A stretch of 64,000 nt of DNA from Bradyrhizobium guangzhouense (GTDB lineage: Bacteria > Pseudomonadota > Alphaproteobacteria > Rhizobiales > Xanthobacteraceae). Below, one piece after another: positions 45,235-54,162 of this stretch. Location: the NCBI RefSeq assembly GCF_004114955.1, contig NZ_CP030053.1, positions 1,550,001 to 1,614,000 on the forward strand, written 5' to 3'. Position 1 is the first letter of the stretch; each line of letters starts with the position of its first letter. A program made the position numbers and the translations under genes. The notes under the pieces are model-generated. The model had not been told where the DNA came from. It ran no database searches and was given only the letters and a program-made list of their open reading frames with translations.

Positions 45235-45837
45235 ATGATGAGTATGCCTGATATCATCGACACGCTTGCCGGGATCAAGCCGGGATCAGCGCTGGACGCG
45301 ATCCGCGCCAAGCGCCTGCAAGCGCGCGAGAATGCGCAGAAGAGCTATCTCTCGCTGTTCGAGCCGATCGACGCCGGCGAATTTTCGCTGCTCGAGCGCG
45401 CCGCGGTCGCAGCCTTCGTGACCGGCCTCCATGGCGAGTCCCCCGTCGCCACCTTCTATCGCAACAAGCTCGCGACGAGCGCCGGCGCCGCGGCTCTGGT
45501 CAAGGCGATCGACGCCGAGATCGCGCGGGGCAAGACCTCGGGCCCTTATGGTTCGTTTCCCGCAGGCCCGCTGTCGGTCGAGAATACGGCAGGCCTGATC
45601 TATCGCGTGGACGCGGCGAGCAAGTCCGCTCTCGGCGCCCGGCTCGTCGCGGCGCTCGAGCATGCGCATCTCCTGGTATACCGTCCGCGCGATGCGGCAT
45701 CCTCGGACATGAAGGCGCTGCAGGCCGCCGGCTGGTCGACCACCGGCATCGTCACCTTCTCCCAACTCGTCGCGTTCCTGTCGTTTCAGGTGCGGGTCGT
45801 CAGCGGCTTGCGCACGCTTGCCGCAGTGAACGCATAA
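45235..45837 (+). CDS. CMD domain protein (Avi_7170-type)
   Basis: A 200-residue protein beginning MMSMPDIIDTLAG, with an AhpD-like helical core (FSLLERAAVAAFVTGLHGESPVATFYRNKL). Unlike true AhpD it has no CxxC pair, so it may be a non-redox partner of the following protein. It lies 29 bases after the luciferase-like gene and 15 bases before the next gene, clearly in one operon. ATG 45235 or 45238 could start translation (GAGG upstream). Confidence 0.8.
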   Translation: MMSMPDIIDTLAGIKPGSALDAIRAKRLQARENAQKSYLSLFEPIDAGEFSLLERAAVAAFVTGLHGESPVATFYRNKLATSAGAAALVKAIDAEIARGKTSGPYGSFPAGPLSVENTAGLIYRVDAASKSALGARLVAALEHAHLLVYRPRDAASSDMKALQAAGWSTTGIVTFSQLVAFLSFQVRVVSGLRTLAAVNA

Positions 45838-45852
45838 GAGGAGGTCGACATC

Positions 45853-46431
45853 ATGAGTGCCACCGTCAATCCGCCCGATGTCTTCACCCAGGATGAGCTC
45901 GGCTGGGTCTCCTGGATCGAGCCGTTGCCCGAGGTCGAGCTCACCGACCGGCATTTCAATGGTCTCGTCGACCGCGCCCGCGCCAAGTCGGAATATTTCC
46001 GCTTGCTGGTGCGCGATCCCGAGGTGCTGGAAGCCCGTACCAAGACCGACAAGGACATCTTCTACAACGTCGCCGACGGCCTGCCGCGCGCCGAGCGCGA
46101 GCTCGCCGCCGCTGCGACCTCGCGCTACAATGGCTGTATCTATTGCGCCTCGGTCCATGCGCGCTTTGCCAGCACCTATTCCAAGCGACGCGAGGACGTG
46201 CAGAAGCTGCTGGATGAAGGCGTCGGCGCCGATCTCGGCGAACGCTGGAACGCTGTGGTGAAGGCCTCGGTGGCGCTGGCCACGACGCCGATCGCGTTCG
46301 GTCCTGAAAATATTAGGGCGCTGCGCAGTGCGGGCCTCGACGATGCTGAGATCGTCGACGTCATCAACGGCGCCTCGTTCTTCAATTGGGCGAACCGGCT
46401 GATGCTGTCGCTCGGCGAGCCCTCGAAATAG
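45853..46431 (+). CDS. Alkylhydroperoxidase-domain protein (Avi_7169-type)
   Basis: A 192-residue AhpD-fold protein with the redox CxxC and histidine in NGCIYCASVHARFA, an acidic N-terminal part and a C-terminal helix pair (ALRSAGLDDAEIVDVINGASFFNWANRLML). A strong GAGGAGG precedes ATG 45853. It is the active-cysteine partner to the CMD protein encoded just upstream and probably reduces a peroxide or peroxy intermediate formed by the luciferase-like enzyme (inference). Confidence 0.85.
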   Translation: MSATVNPPDVFTQDELGWVSWIEPLPEVELTDRHFNGLVDRARAKSEYFRLLVRDPEVLEARTKTDKDIFYNVADGLPRAERELAAAATSRYNGCIYCASVHARFASTYSKRREDVQKLLDEGVGADLGERWNAVVKASVALATTPIAFGPENIRALRSAGLDDAEIVDVINGASFFNWANRLMLSLGEPSK

Positions 46432-46508
46432 GCAATCTCACCGGCACAAGACTTGCTGCTTGTTTTGTGAGAACTGAGTTTTCAACACCTGAGTGGATGG
46501 AGCCGTAC

Positions 46509-47660
46509 ATGAGCAACATCGATCGCCGAACCCTGGTCAAAGCTTCTCTCGCCATGATGGCGGGCGCCGCTTTCTCGCGCAGCGCCTTCGCCGATACCGA
46601 TCCGATCGTGCTCGGCGTCAGCGGTCCGCTGACCGGGCCGAACGCGCAATATGGCACGCAATGGAAGCAGGGCTTTGATCTCGCGCTCGACGAGATCATG
46701 GCCGCCGGCGGCATCAACGGCCGCAAGCTCGCCTATACCTTCGAGGACAGCCAGAGCGATCCGCGGCAGTCGGTGGCGATCGCGCAGAAGTTCGTGTCCG
46801 ATCCCAAGATCGTCCTGGAGCTCGGCGATTTCTCCAGTCCCGCCTCGATGGCGGCCTCGCCGATCTATCAGCGCGGCGGCCTCGTGCAGTTCGGCTTCAC
46901 CAATTCGCATCCTGATTTCACCAAGGGCGGCGACTTCATGTGGAGCACGTCGGTCAGCCAGGCCGACGAGCAGCCGCTGCTGGCGCGCTATGCGGTGAAG
47001 AGCCTCGGCCTCAAGAAGCTTGCGGTGCTGCATCTCAACACCGATTGGGGACGCACCAGCCGCGACTATTTCAACAACGCCGCCAAGGAATATGGCGCGG
47101 AGATCGTCATCACCGAAGGCTATATCGCCGAGGAGCGCGACTTCCGTTCCACGCTGGTGCGCGTTCGCGATGCCAATCCTGACGGCCTGGTCCTGATCTC
47201 CTATTATTCCGACGGCGCGCTGATCGCGCGCCAGGCGCGGCAGGTCGGGCTGAAGCAGGTGATCTGCGCCGCGAGCTCGGTCTACTCGCCGAAGTTTCTG
47301 GAACTCGGCGGCGATGCCGTCGAGGACGTCCACGTCGGCACGCGCTACTTCCCGGAAGATCCGCGGCCCGAGGTGCAGAAGTTCATCGCCGGCTTCAAGA
47401 AGAAGTACAATGGCCTCGAGCCCGATGCCTTCAACGCCTACGCCTACGACGCCATGAACATGGCCGCGGCCGTGATCAGGATCGGCGGCACCGATCGCAA
47501 GGCGATCCGCGATGCCTTCGCCAAAGTGAAGGACGTTCCGAGCGTGATCTTCGGCTCCGCGACGTTCGACGTCGCGACCCGCCGCGTCAAGGGTGCGATG
47601 AATGCCGAGCTCGTCGTGCGCAAGGGCCAGTTCACGCTTTGGGACGGCAAGCCGACTTGA
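46509..47660 (+). CDS. ABC transporter substrate-binding protein, branched-chain amino-acid (LivJ) type
   Basis: A 383-residue periplasmic binding protein of the Peripla_BP_6 family with a Tat-like leader (DRRTLVKASLAMMAGAAF, cleavage near AFA-DT) and the core GVSGPLTGPNAQYGTQWKQGFDLALDEIMAAGGINGRKL. ATG 46509 has GGAG seven bases upstream and is preferred over ATG 46497. It begins the transporter part of the operon that starts with the luciferase-like and AhpD genes, so its ligand may be the substrate or product of those enzymes rather than an amino acid. Confidence 0.87.
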   Translation: MSNIDRRTLVKASLAMMAGAAFSRSAFADTDPIVLGVSGPLTGPNAQYGTQWKQGFDLALDEIMAAGGINGRKLAYTFEDSQSDPRQSVAIAQKFVSDPKIVLELGDFSSPASMAASPIYQRGGLVQFGFTNSHPDFTKGGDFMWSTSVSQADEQPLLARYAVKSLGLKKLAVLHLNTDWGRTSRDYFNNAAKEYGAEIVITEGYIAEERDFRSTLVRVRDANPDGLVLISYYSDGALIARQARQVGLKQVICAASSVYSPKFLELGGDAVEDVHVGTRYFPEDPRPEVQKFIAGFKKKYNGLEPDAFNAYAYDAMNMAAAVIRIGGTDRKAIRDAFAKVKDVPSVIFGSATFDVATRRVKGAMNAELVVRKGQFTLWDGKPT

Positions 47661-47712
47661 TCTGACGGCCGGAGTCTTGCTCCGGGCTTTCTCCCTTCAT
47701 TAGGAACCCTGC

Positions 47713-49536
47713 GTGTCTTCCTGGCTCGACTACACCATCAACGGGCTGATCGTTGGTAACGTCTACGCCCTCGTTGCGGTCGGGCTCGCGCTGATCTTCG
47801 GCGTCAGCCGGCTGATCAACTTCGCGCAGGGCTCGATCTACCTTGTCGGCGCCTATATCGGCTGGGTCGCGGTGGTGCAGCTGCACACGCCGCTGCCGCT
47901 CACGATCATCTTCGTCGCGGTGGTGGCCGCTTTGGTCGGGCTGATCATCGAGCGCTTCGGCCTGCGGCCGCTGCAGAATTCGGTACGCATCGCGCCATTG
48001 CTGGCGACGATCGGCATCAGCTTCGTGCTCGATCAGCTCGTGATGTTGACCTTCTCGCCCAATCCGCGGGCGCTGCCGAGCCAGTTGCCGGATGTGCGTT
48101 TCCAAATCGGCGGCGGCACGATCGGGCCGCTTGACCTCTTGATCGCCGGCGTCGGCGTCTCCAGCGCACTGCTGCTGTTCGTGTTCCTGCGCTATACCAA
48201 GCTCGGCTGGGCGGTGCGTGCCGCCTCGCAGGACCGCGACGCCGCGATGCAGATGGGCGTCGACGTCAACCGGGTCAATCAGACGGTGTTCGGGATCGCG
48301 GCTGCGCTCGGCGGCGTCTCGGGCCTGTTGGTCGGCATGTACTACAACCAGATCGACACCGCGATGAGCCTGCAGGCGACGCTGAAGGGCGTCGTCGCCG
48401 AAGTCGTCGGCGGTGCCGGCAATGTGCCCGGCGCTGTCATCGGCAGCATGCTGTTGGGTCTGGTCGAGAGCTATGGCGTCGCGGTGTTCGGCACCAGCTA
48501 TCGCAACCTGTTCGCCTTCCTGCTGCTGGTGGTCGTTCTGGTGCTGCGACCCAACGGCCTGTTCGCCAGCGCCCGGCAGGCGCCGCCCGAGCCGCTGACC
48601 GGCACCTTCATCGCGCCGAGCCGCCCCGTTCGCATTCCGCGCTGGGCCCTGGCTGTCGCGGTTGCCGCGTTTGCGATCCTGCCGCTACTGCCGGTGTCGT
48701 TCTACATCCTCCAGACGCTGATCAACGCCTGGCTGCTCGGTATGCTCGCGCTCAGCCTGACGCTGGTCGCAGGCACGATCGGCCAGGTCTCGCTCGGACA
48801 CGCCGCGCTGCTCGCGATCGGCGCCTATACGTCTGCGCTGCTGTCGCTGACATTGAACGTGCCTGTCGGCCTCGCCATCATCGCCGGCGGCCTGATGAGC
48901 GCCGCGCTCGGCACCATCCTGATCTCGCCGTCGTTCCGCCTGCGCGGGCATTACGTCTCGATCGCGACGCTCGCCATCGGCGAGATCGTGTCGCTGGTGA
49001 TTCTGAACTGGGAGAGCGTGACGCGGGGGCCGGTCGGCATCTCCGGCATCCCGCCGCTATCGCTGTTCGGCCATGATTTGATCAGCCCGGCCTCGGTGTA
49101 CTGGTTCGCCTTCGCGATCATGGTCGTGCTCGCGTTGCTCCAGGCGCGGCTGCTGGGCTCGCATCTCGGCCGCAGCTTTCGCGCCATCCGCGACGATGAT
49201 ATCGCTGCGCGCGCCTATGGTCTCGGCCTCAACCGCTACAAGTCGCTCGCCTTCATCTTCGGCGGCTTTGCGGCCGGCGTCAGCGGCGGCATCGCCGCGC
49301 ATCTCTATTCCTATATCAACCACGAGACGTTCAACACGCAGCAATCGATCCTGGCCCTGACCGTCGTGATCCTCGGCGGTCTCGGCAACGTCGTCGGCGC
49401 CATTGTCGGCGCCGTCGCGCTGGTTGGCCTGCCCGAAGTGTTTCGGGTCGCGGCGGAGTACCGCATCCTGATCTACGGCATCGTGCTGCTGCTGCTGGTG
49501 CGGTTCAGGCCGCAAGGCCTGTTGGGGACGATCTGA
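47713..49536 (+). CDS. Fused LivH-LivM ABC permease
   Basis: A 607-residue membrane protein combining two permease subunits. Residues 1-285 are LivH-like ([31 protein letters not shown]); residues 310-607 are LivM-like ([37 protein letters not shown], then [35 protein letters not shown]). In many bacteria these are separate genes of about 300 codons each. It starts at GTG 47713 and its stop overlaps the LivG start. Confidence 0.88.
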   Translation: MSSWLDYTINGLIVGNVYALVAVGLALIFGVSRLINFAQGSIYLVGAYIGWVAVVQLHTPLPLTIIFVAVVAALVGLIIERFGLRPLQNSVRIAPLLATIGISFVLDQLVMLTFSPNPRALPSQLPDVRFQIGGGTIGPLDLLIAGVGVSSALLLFVFLRYTKLGWAVRAASQDRDAAMQMGVDVNRVNQTVFGIAAALGGVSGLLVGMYYNQIDTAMSLQATLKGVVAEVVGGAGNVPGAVIGSMLLGLVESYGVAVFGTSYRNLFAFLLLVVVLVLRPNGLFASARQAPPEPLTGTFIAPSRPVRIPRWALAVAVAAFAILPLLPVSFYILQTLINAWLLGMLALSLTLVAGTIGQVSLGHAALLAIGAYTSALLSLTLNVPVGLAIIAGGLMSAALGTILISPSFRLRGHYVSIATLAIGEIVSLVILNWESVTRGPVGISGIPPLSLFGHDLISPASVYWFAFAIMVVLALLQARLLGSHLGRSFRAIRDDDIAARAYGLGLNRYKSLAFIFGGFAAGVSGGIAAHLYSYINHETFNTQQSILALTVVILGGLGNVVGAIVGAVALVGLPEVFRVAAEYRILIYGIVLLLLVRFRPQGLLGTI

Positions 49537-50384
49537 TGGCGGAGCCGCTCGCACCGCTGTTGTCCCTACGCGGGCTGACCCGCCGCTTCGGCGGCCTGAC
49601 GGCCGTCGACGGTATCGATCTCGATCTCGCCAAGGGTGGGCTCGTCAGCATCATCGGCCCGAACGGCGCCGGCAAGACCACGCTGTTCAATCTCGTCACC
49701 GGCCTTGATCGTCCGGATGCGGGCGAGGTTCGATTCGAGGGACAGGACATCACCGGCCTCTCGCCGGAGCGGCTCGCAGCCCAAGGCATCGCGCGGACCT
49801 TCCAGCTCGGCCGTGTCTTCGGCAATCTCAGCGTCATGGACAACGTATTGATCGGTGCCCATACGCGCTTGCGTGCCGTGAAGCCGGCCGTGCCCGTGAT
49901 CGGCCCGCTGCTGGAGCTTGGGCTGGCGCTGCTGCGCCCTTCGAGCGTCAGGGAAGAGGAAGAGCGGTTGCGCGAAGAAGTCAAAAGCATCCTCGCCCGC
50001 TTCGGCGAACGGCTGCTGCCGCGGATCGACCAGCCCGCCTACAGCCTCTCCTATGCCAACCGCCGCCGCGTCGAGATCGCGCGTGCACTCGCGCTCAAGC
50101 CGCGCCTGTTGCTGCTGGACGAGCCGACCGCCGGCATGAACCCGAGCGAGACCGCGGAGATGCAGGCGCTGGTCGCCGAACTGAAAGCCGAAGGGCTGAC
50201 CATTCTCCTGATCGAGCACAAGCTCGAGATGGTGATGCAGCTCTCCGACCGCGTCATCGTCATGGACGAGGGTAAGAAGATCGCAGAGGGGCCGGGCGAG
50301 GTGGTGCGCAATGATCCCAAGGTGATCGAGGCCTATCTCGGCCACGGGCTGTCAGGGACTGCGGAGCAGGAGAGTGCGGCATGA
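49536..50384 (+). CDS. ABC transporter ATPase, LivG type
   Basis: A 282-residue ATPase with Walker A GPNGAGKT, LivG-type IARTFQLGRVFGNLSVMDNVLIGAHTR, the signature region LSYANRRRVEIARAL (divergent from LSGGQ as is usual in LivG) and Walker B LLLLDEPTAGMNPSE. Its start overlaps the permease stop (TGATG) and its stop overlaps the LivF start (ATGA). Confidence 0.9.
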   Translation: MAEPLAPLLSLRGLTRRFGGLTAVDGIDLDLAKGGLVSIIGPNGAGKTTLFNLVTGLDRPDAGEVRFEGQDITGLSPERLAAQGIARTFQLGRVFGNLSVMDNVLIGAHTRLRAVKPAVPVIGPLLELGLALLRPSSVREEEERLREEVKSILARFGERLLPRIDQPAYSLSYANRRRVEIARALALKPRLLLLDEPTAGMNPSETAEMQALVAELKAEGLTILLIEHKLEMVMQLSDRVIVMDEGKKIAEGPGEVVRNDPKVIEAYLGHGLSGTAEQESAA

Positions 50385-51121
50385 CCGCGAGCGCAGTCGA
50401 ACCGCTGCTGGCGCTGACCGACGTCAACACGTTCTATGGCCAGGCCCAGGTCCATTTCGACCTGTCGATCACGGTCGGCCGCGGTCACATCGTCTGCCTG
50501 CTCGGCGGCAATGCCAGCGGCAAGTCGACCACGATGAAGATCATCCTGGGCCTGGTCAAACCGCGTTCGGGCGAGGTGACCTTCGACGGCGCCTCGCTGA
50601 TCGGACTCACCACGCCGCAGATCGTCCGCCGCGGCATCGCCTCGGTGCCCGAGGCGCGGCGGCTGTTCGCCGATATGAGCGTGCGCGAGAACATCCTGAT
50701 GGGCGCATTCGTGCGCAACGATCGCGAGAGCATCGCACAGGATCTCGACAAGATGCTCACGCTGTTTCCGAAGCTCGGCCAGCGGCTGTCGCAGCGCGCC
50801 GGCTCGCTCTCCGGCGGCGAGCAGCAGATGGTGGCGATGGCGCGCGCGCTGATGAGCCGCCCGCGCCTGATCGTGATGGACGAGCCGACGATGGGCCTGT
50901 CGCCGCTCTATGTCGACCGCGTGCTGGAGCTGATCCGCACCATCAACCAGGACGGCGTCTCGGTCTTCATGGTCGAGCAGAACGCCAGCCTCGCGCTCGA
51001 GATCGCGCACGAGGCCTATGTGCTCCAGACCGGCAAGATCGTGCTGTCAGGCCCGGCGCGGGCGCTGAAGGACGATCCCCGCGTGCGCGACGCCTATCTC
51101 GGTGGCAGCGAAGCCGCGTAA
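50381..51121 (+). CDS. ABC transporter ATPase, LivF type
   Basis: A 246-residue ATPase. Its Walker A reads GGNASGKS instead of the usual GxNGAGKT but keeps GxxxxGKS. The signature is LSGGEQQMVAMARAL and Walker B is LIVMDEPTMGLSP. The LivF-type GIASVPEARRLFADMSVRENIL is clear. It is the last gene of the luciferase/AhpD/Liv operon. Confidence 0.9.
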   Translation: MTASAVEPLLALTDVNTFYGQAQVHFDLSITVGRGHIVCLLGGNASGKSTTMKIILGLVKPRSGEVTFDGASLIGLTTPQIVRRGIASVPEARRLFADMSVRENILMGAFVRNDRESIAQDLDKMLTLFPKLGQRLSQRAGSLSGGEQQMVAMARALMSRPRLIVMDEPTMGLSPLYVDRVLELIRTINQDGVSVFMVEQNASLALEIAHEAYVLQTGKIVLSGPARALKDDPRVRDAYLGGSEAA

Positions 51122-51128
51122 CTCGATC

Positions 51129-51156
51129 CATCCGCTCGTCAAGCCCGGGCATGACG
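51129..51156. repeat. Half copy of the CCCGGGC palindromic repeat
   Basis: On the minus strand this reads CGTCATGCCCGGGCTTGACG, resembling one arm of the element at 55971-56080. It directly follows the livF stop. Only one arm is seen. Confidence 0.45.
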
Positions 51157-51263
51157 ACCTCCAGCAAATTCGCATATGCGGTCATCGGGCAGTAGCCGGG
51201 ACTGGTCAGTGTGATCATTCTCTGAAAAGATCATACCGTTGGCGCAATGGGGCGTGCGGCGGA

Positions 51264-52289
51264 ATGCGTGTCGTGACAAGATGGTCTGGGCGGGCGGTTG
51301 AGCCCGGAATGGTGCTGATGTTCGGCGGGCTCGCCGTCGCCAATGTCGCCGCATGGGTATGGGCATCCGCGGCGTTCGGCGACCGGCCCGCGGTGATGGC
51401 GACTGCGCTGCTCGCCTGGGTGTTTGGCCTCCGCCACGCCGTTGATGCCGATCACATCGCCGCCATCGACAATGTCGTGCGCAAGCTGATGCAGGCGGGC
51501 GGCACGCCGCGCAGTGTCGGTCTCTATTTCGCGCTCGGTCATTCCACTGTGGTCGTGGTCGCGACCATGCTGCTCGCGCTCGGCGTCGTCAGCCTTGGTG
51601 GCGACAGTCTGCTCAAGAATATTGGCAGCCTGATCGGCACCTCGGTGTCAGCGCTTTTCCTGCTGTTGATCGCGGCGATCAACCTTGTCATCTTCGCCGG
51701 CCTGTGGCGAACCTTTCGCACCGCGCGTGAGCAGGGCGTTCATGACGCCGCCGGGCTTGATGCGCTGCTCGGCCATCGCGGCTTTCTCGCGCGCCTGCTC
51801 GGCCCGATGTTCCGCCTGGTGACAAAGCCATGGCATATGTTCCCGCTCGGCCTGCTGTTCGGCCTCGGCTTCGACACCGCAACCGAGATCGGCCTGCTCA
51901 GCATATCCGCCACCGAAGCGGCGCGCGGTGCCTCGCTCGCCGACATCCTGGTCTTTCCCGCGCTGTTTGCGTCGGGCATGGCGCTGGTCGACACCGCGGA
52001 TTCCGCACTGATGGTCAGCGCCTATCGCTGGGCTTTCGTCGATCCCATGCGCAAGCTCTGGTACAACCTCACGATCACCGGTGCCTCCGTCGCGGTGGCG
52101 CTGCTGATCGGCGGCATCGAGGCGCTCGGCCTGATCGCCGATCGGCTTGGATTTGATGGCGGCGTGTGGGCGCTCGTCGACGCTCTCAATGAATCGCTCG
52201 CCAATGTCGGTTTCGCGGTGATCGCTCTGTTCGTGATCGCCTGGCTGGTCTCGAGCTTGCTTTATCGTCGCATGTTCGCGGCGGCTTGA
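51264..52289 (+). CDS. Nickel/cobalt permease, NiCoT family (HoxN/NixA-like)
   Basis: A 341-residue membrane protein with about eight helices. The NiCoT signature RHAVDADHIAAIDNVVRK (HX4DH) lies in the second helix, and the second conserved GLGFDTATEIGLL motif is present. It imports Ni2+ or Co2+, for example for hydrogenase, urease or cobalamin. Start ATG 51264 gives the best N-terminus; a later ATG at 51309 is possible. It ends five bases from the convergent HerA-like gene. I saw no cobalamin riboswitch in the 142 bases upstream. Confidence 0.88.
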   Translation: MRVVTRWSGRAVEPGMVLMFGGLAVANVAAWVWASAAFGDRPAVMATALLAWVFGLRHAVDADHIAAIDNVVRKLMQAGGTPRSVGLYFALGHSTVVVVATMLLALGVVSLGGDSLLKNIGSLIGTSVSALFLLLIAAINLVIFAGLWRTFRTAREQGVHDAAGLDALLGHRGFLARLLGPMFRLVTKPWHMFPLGLLFGLGFDTATEIGLLSISATEAARGASLADILVFPALFASGMALVDTADSALMVSAYRWAFVDPMRKLWYNLTITGASVAVALLIGGIEALGLIADRLGFDGGVWALVDALNESLANVGFAVIALFVIAWLVSSLLYRRMFAAA

Positions 52290-52294
52290 CGGCG

Positions 52295-53806
52295 TCAGGC
52301 CGACGCCGCGCTCGGCATTTGTTCGGCTGGCTGATCGTCGCCGTTGGGATCGCCCGGCGCGGTTGCCCATGCGAGCTCGACCAGCGTCACGAACCGGCGC
52401 CCGGCGCCGTCAAGCTGGACCACGATCAGGCCCTGCTCCTCCATGTAGCCGAGCAGGCGTTGTGCCCTTCGCAGCGAATGCGAGCCATAGGCGCGGGCGA
52501 TCGCAGCATCGCCGGGGCAGGGCCAGCCTTCCTTGGCGGCGCGCGCGATCATCATGAACACGCCCTGCATGTCGTCGGGCAGGATCGAGGCGCGCAAGCT
52601 CACCTCCTGCCAGGAATCGTCCTCGGCAATGTCAGTACCGAGCCCGGCGCGCGCATGCGTCAGCATGCGGCGGAATTCGGTGAGGTCGGGCACGGACGCG
52701 CCGAGGCCCTCGATGCGGCAGCGGACCACGAACTCCTGATAGAGTACGCCGATGGCGCGGAAGCCGGCATCGGGCGCGGCCAGCACGGCGCGCAAGGTCC
52801 GGTCCACGCGCTCGCGCCGTTCGGCGAGTTCCTCGGCACTGACCGGCACCTCGACCACTTCGGGGCTGATCTCGGGCGTTGCCGCCTTGGCCGCGCGAAG
52901 CTGATCGAGCAGATCGGGTGCGGGCCGGCGTTGAGGCCGGCTGGCATCCGGCGGCGGTGCCGCCAGGATCACGGCGCGCATATCTTCCGTTGTCGCTTCC
53001 GGGAGCGGCATCAACCGCGGCGTCGAGTTGCGCGGGGAAGTGTCGGTCGGGCCGATGTTCAGCCGCAGCGGACGGCGCGACAGCGCCGGTCCCAGCGCCA
53101 TGAACTGCCCGCGTTCGAGGTCGCGAAAAGCCTCCGCCTGCCGCCGCTCCATGCCGAGCAGATCGGCGGCGCGCGCCATGTCGATGTCGAGGAAGGTGCG
53201 GCCCATCAAAAAGTTCGAGGCTTCGGCCGCGACGTTCTTGGCGAGCTTGGCCAGGCGCTGCGTCGCGATGATGCCGGCAAGGCCGCGCTTGCGGCCGCGG
53301 CACATCAGATTGGTCATCGCGCCGAGCGAGAGCTTTCGCGCTTCGTCCGATACTTCGCCCGCGACCGCCGGCGCAAACAGCTGCGCCTCGTCGACCACGA
53401 CAAGCATCGGGTACCAATGGTCGCGCTCGACGTCGAACAGGCCGCCGAGAAAGGCGGCCGCGCGCCGCATCTGGTTCTCGGCGTCGAGCCCCTCGAGATT
53501 GAGTACGGTGGAGACGCGGTGCAGCCGGGCGCGTTCGCCCGCGACCTGCAGGCCGCGCTCGGTGTGATCCTCGGCGTCGATCACCAGATGGCCGAAGCGC
53601 TCGGCCAGCGTGACGAAATCGCCTTCGGGATCGATGATGGCCTGCTGCACCCAGGGCGCGCTCTGCTCCAGGAGGCGCCTGAGCAGATGCGACTTGCCGG
53701 AGCCGGAATTGCCCTGCACCAGGAGACGGGTCGCCAGCAATTCCTCGAGGTCCATGGCCGCCCCGGCGCCCGCCGTGGTCAGCCCCATCTCGATCGCAAC
53801 CGTCAT
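52295..53806 (-). CDS. HerA-like P-loop ATPase with C-terminal winged-helix-like region
   Basis: A 503-residue protein. Residues 20-270 form a DUF87/HerA-type ATPase: Walker A GNSGSGKS, Walker B LVVVDEAQLF, an arginine-rich sensor region CRGRKRGLAGIIATQRLAKL. A Pro/Ala-rich linker (about 275-340) is followed by a C-terminal region with a MarR/wHTH look (AIARAYGSHSLRRAQRLLGYMEEQGLIVVQLDG). No NurA nuclease gene adjoins, so it is not a standard HerA-NurA resection pair. Such solitary proteins are widespread in alphaproteobacteria; function unknown. Confidence 0.8.
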   Translation of the reverse strand: MTVAIEMGLTTAGAGAAMDLEELLATRLLVQGNSGSGKSHLLRRLLEQSAPWVQQAIIDPEGDFVTLAERFGHLVIDAEDHTERGLQVAGERARLHRVSTVLNLEGLDAENQMRRAAAFLGGLFDVERDHWYPMLVVVDEAQLFAPAVAGEVSDEARKLSLGAMTNLMCRGRKRGLAGIIATQRLAKLAKNVAAEASNFLMGRTFLDIDMARAADLLGMERRQAEAFRDLERGQFMALGPALSRRPLRLNIGPTDTSPRNSTPRLMPLPEATTEDMRAVILAAPPPDASRPQRRPAPDLLDQLRAAKAATPEISPEVVEVPVSAEELAERRERVDRTLRAVLAAPDAGFRAIGVLYQEFVVRCRIEGLGASVPDLTEFRRMLTHARAGLGTDIAEDDSWQEVSLRASILPDDMQGVFMMIARAAKEGWPCPGDAAIARAYGSHSLRRAQRLLGYMEEQGLIVVQLDGAGRRFVTLVELAWATAPGDPNGDDQPAEQMPSAASA

Positions 53807-54162
53807 GTCCCCGACTCAAGCCCCGTCATTCGCGGACAGGGGCTTATCAATCGAAGCGGGATGCGTCGAGGGAAACAGCTGGGAACACACCGCATTGCCC
53901 ACGGCGGAATTTCTGCTGGGATTTGAAAGCCGTAGAAGTGCGGGCGGGAATGGCGGGCAAGGCCGGCGGCATTGCATGATTTCGGTTAAGTCGCATTATC
54001 AGGAGAACCAGCCTGTCGATGTCAACCGCGCGGTGGAATATCCGTCCGTTCTTGTATGCATTATCCCAGTTGCCATTCGCGCCTAGTTTGCCTTAAATGC
54101 TGCAACGCACCCGCGCACAACGGCCGGGGCCAAAAAATCACACACATTTCGAGGGGACGAAC
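53807..54162. other. Intergenic region between divergent genes, no gene supported
   Basis: 356 bases between the HerA-like and ketopantoate-reductase-like genes. Apart from one promoter candidate listed separately I see no gene, repeat or hairpin. Confidence 0.5.
54071..54099 (+). promoter_or_regulatory. Candidate sigma-70 promoter
   Basis: TTGCCA (54071-54076) and TTAAAT (54094-54099) are separated by 17 bases and lie 64 bases upstream of the start at 54163. The match to consensus is moderate. Confidence 0.35.

Noticed and set aside
51122..51263. Possible cobalamin riboswitch ahead of the NiCoT gene
   Set aside because: The region is too short and no B12-box-like sequence is visible; only a half palindromic repeat and GATCAT repeats are seen.
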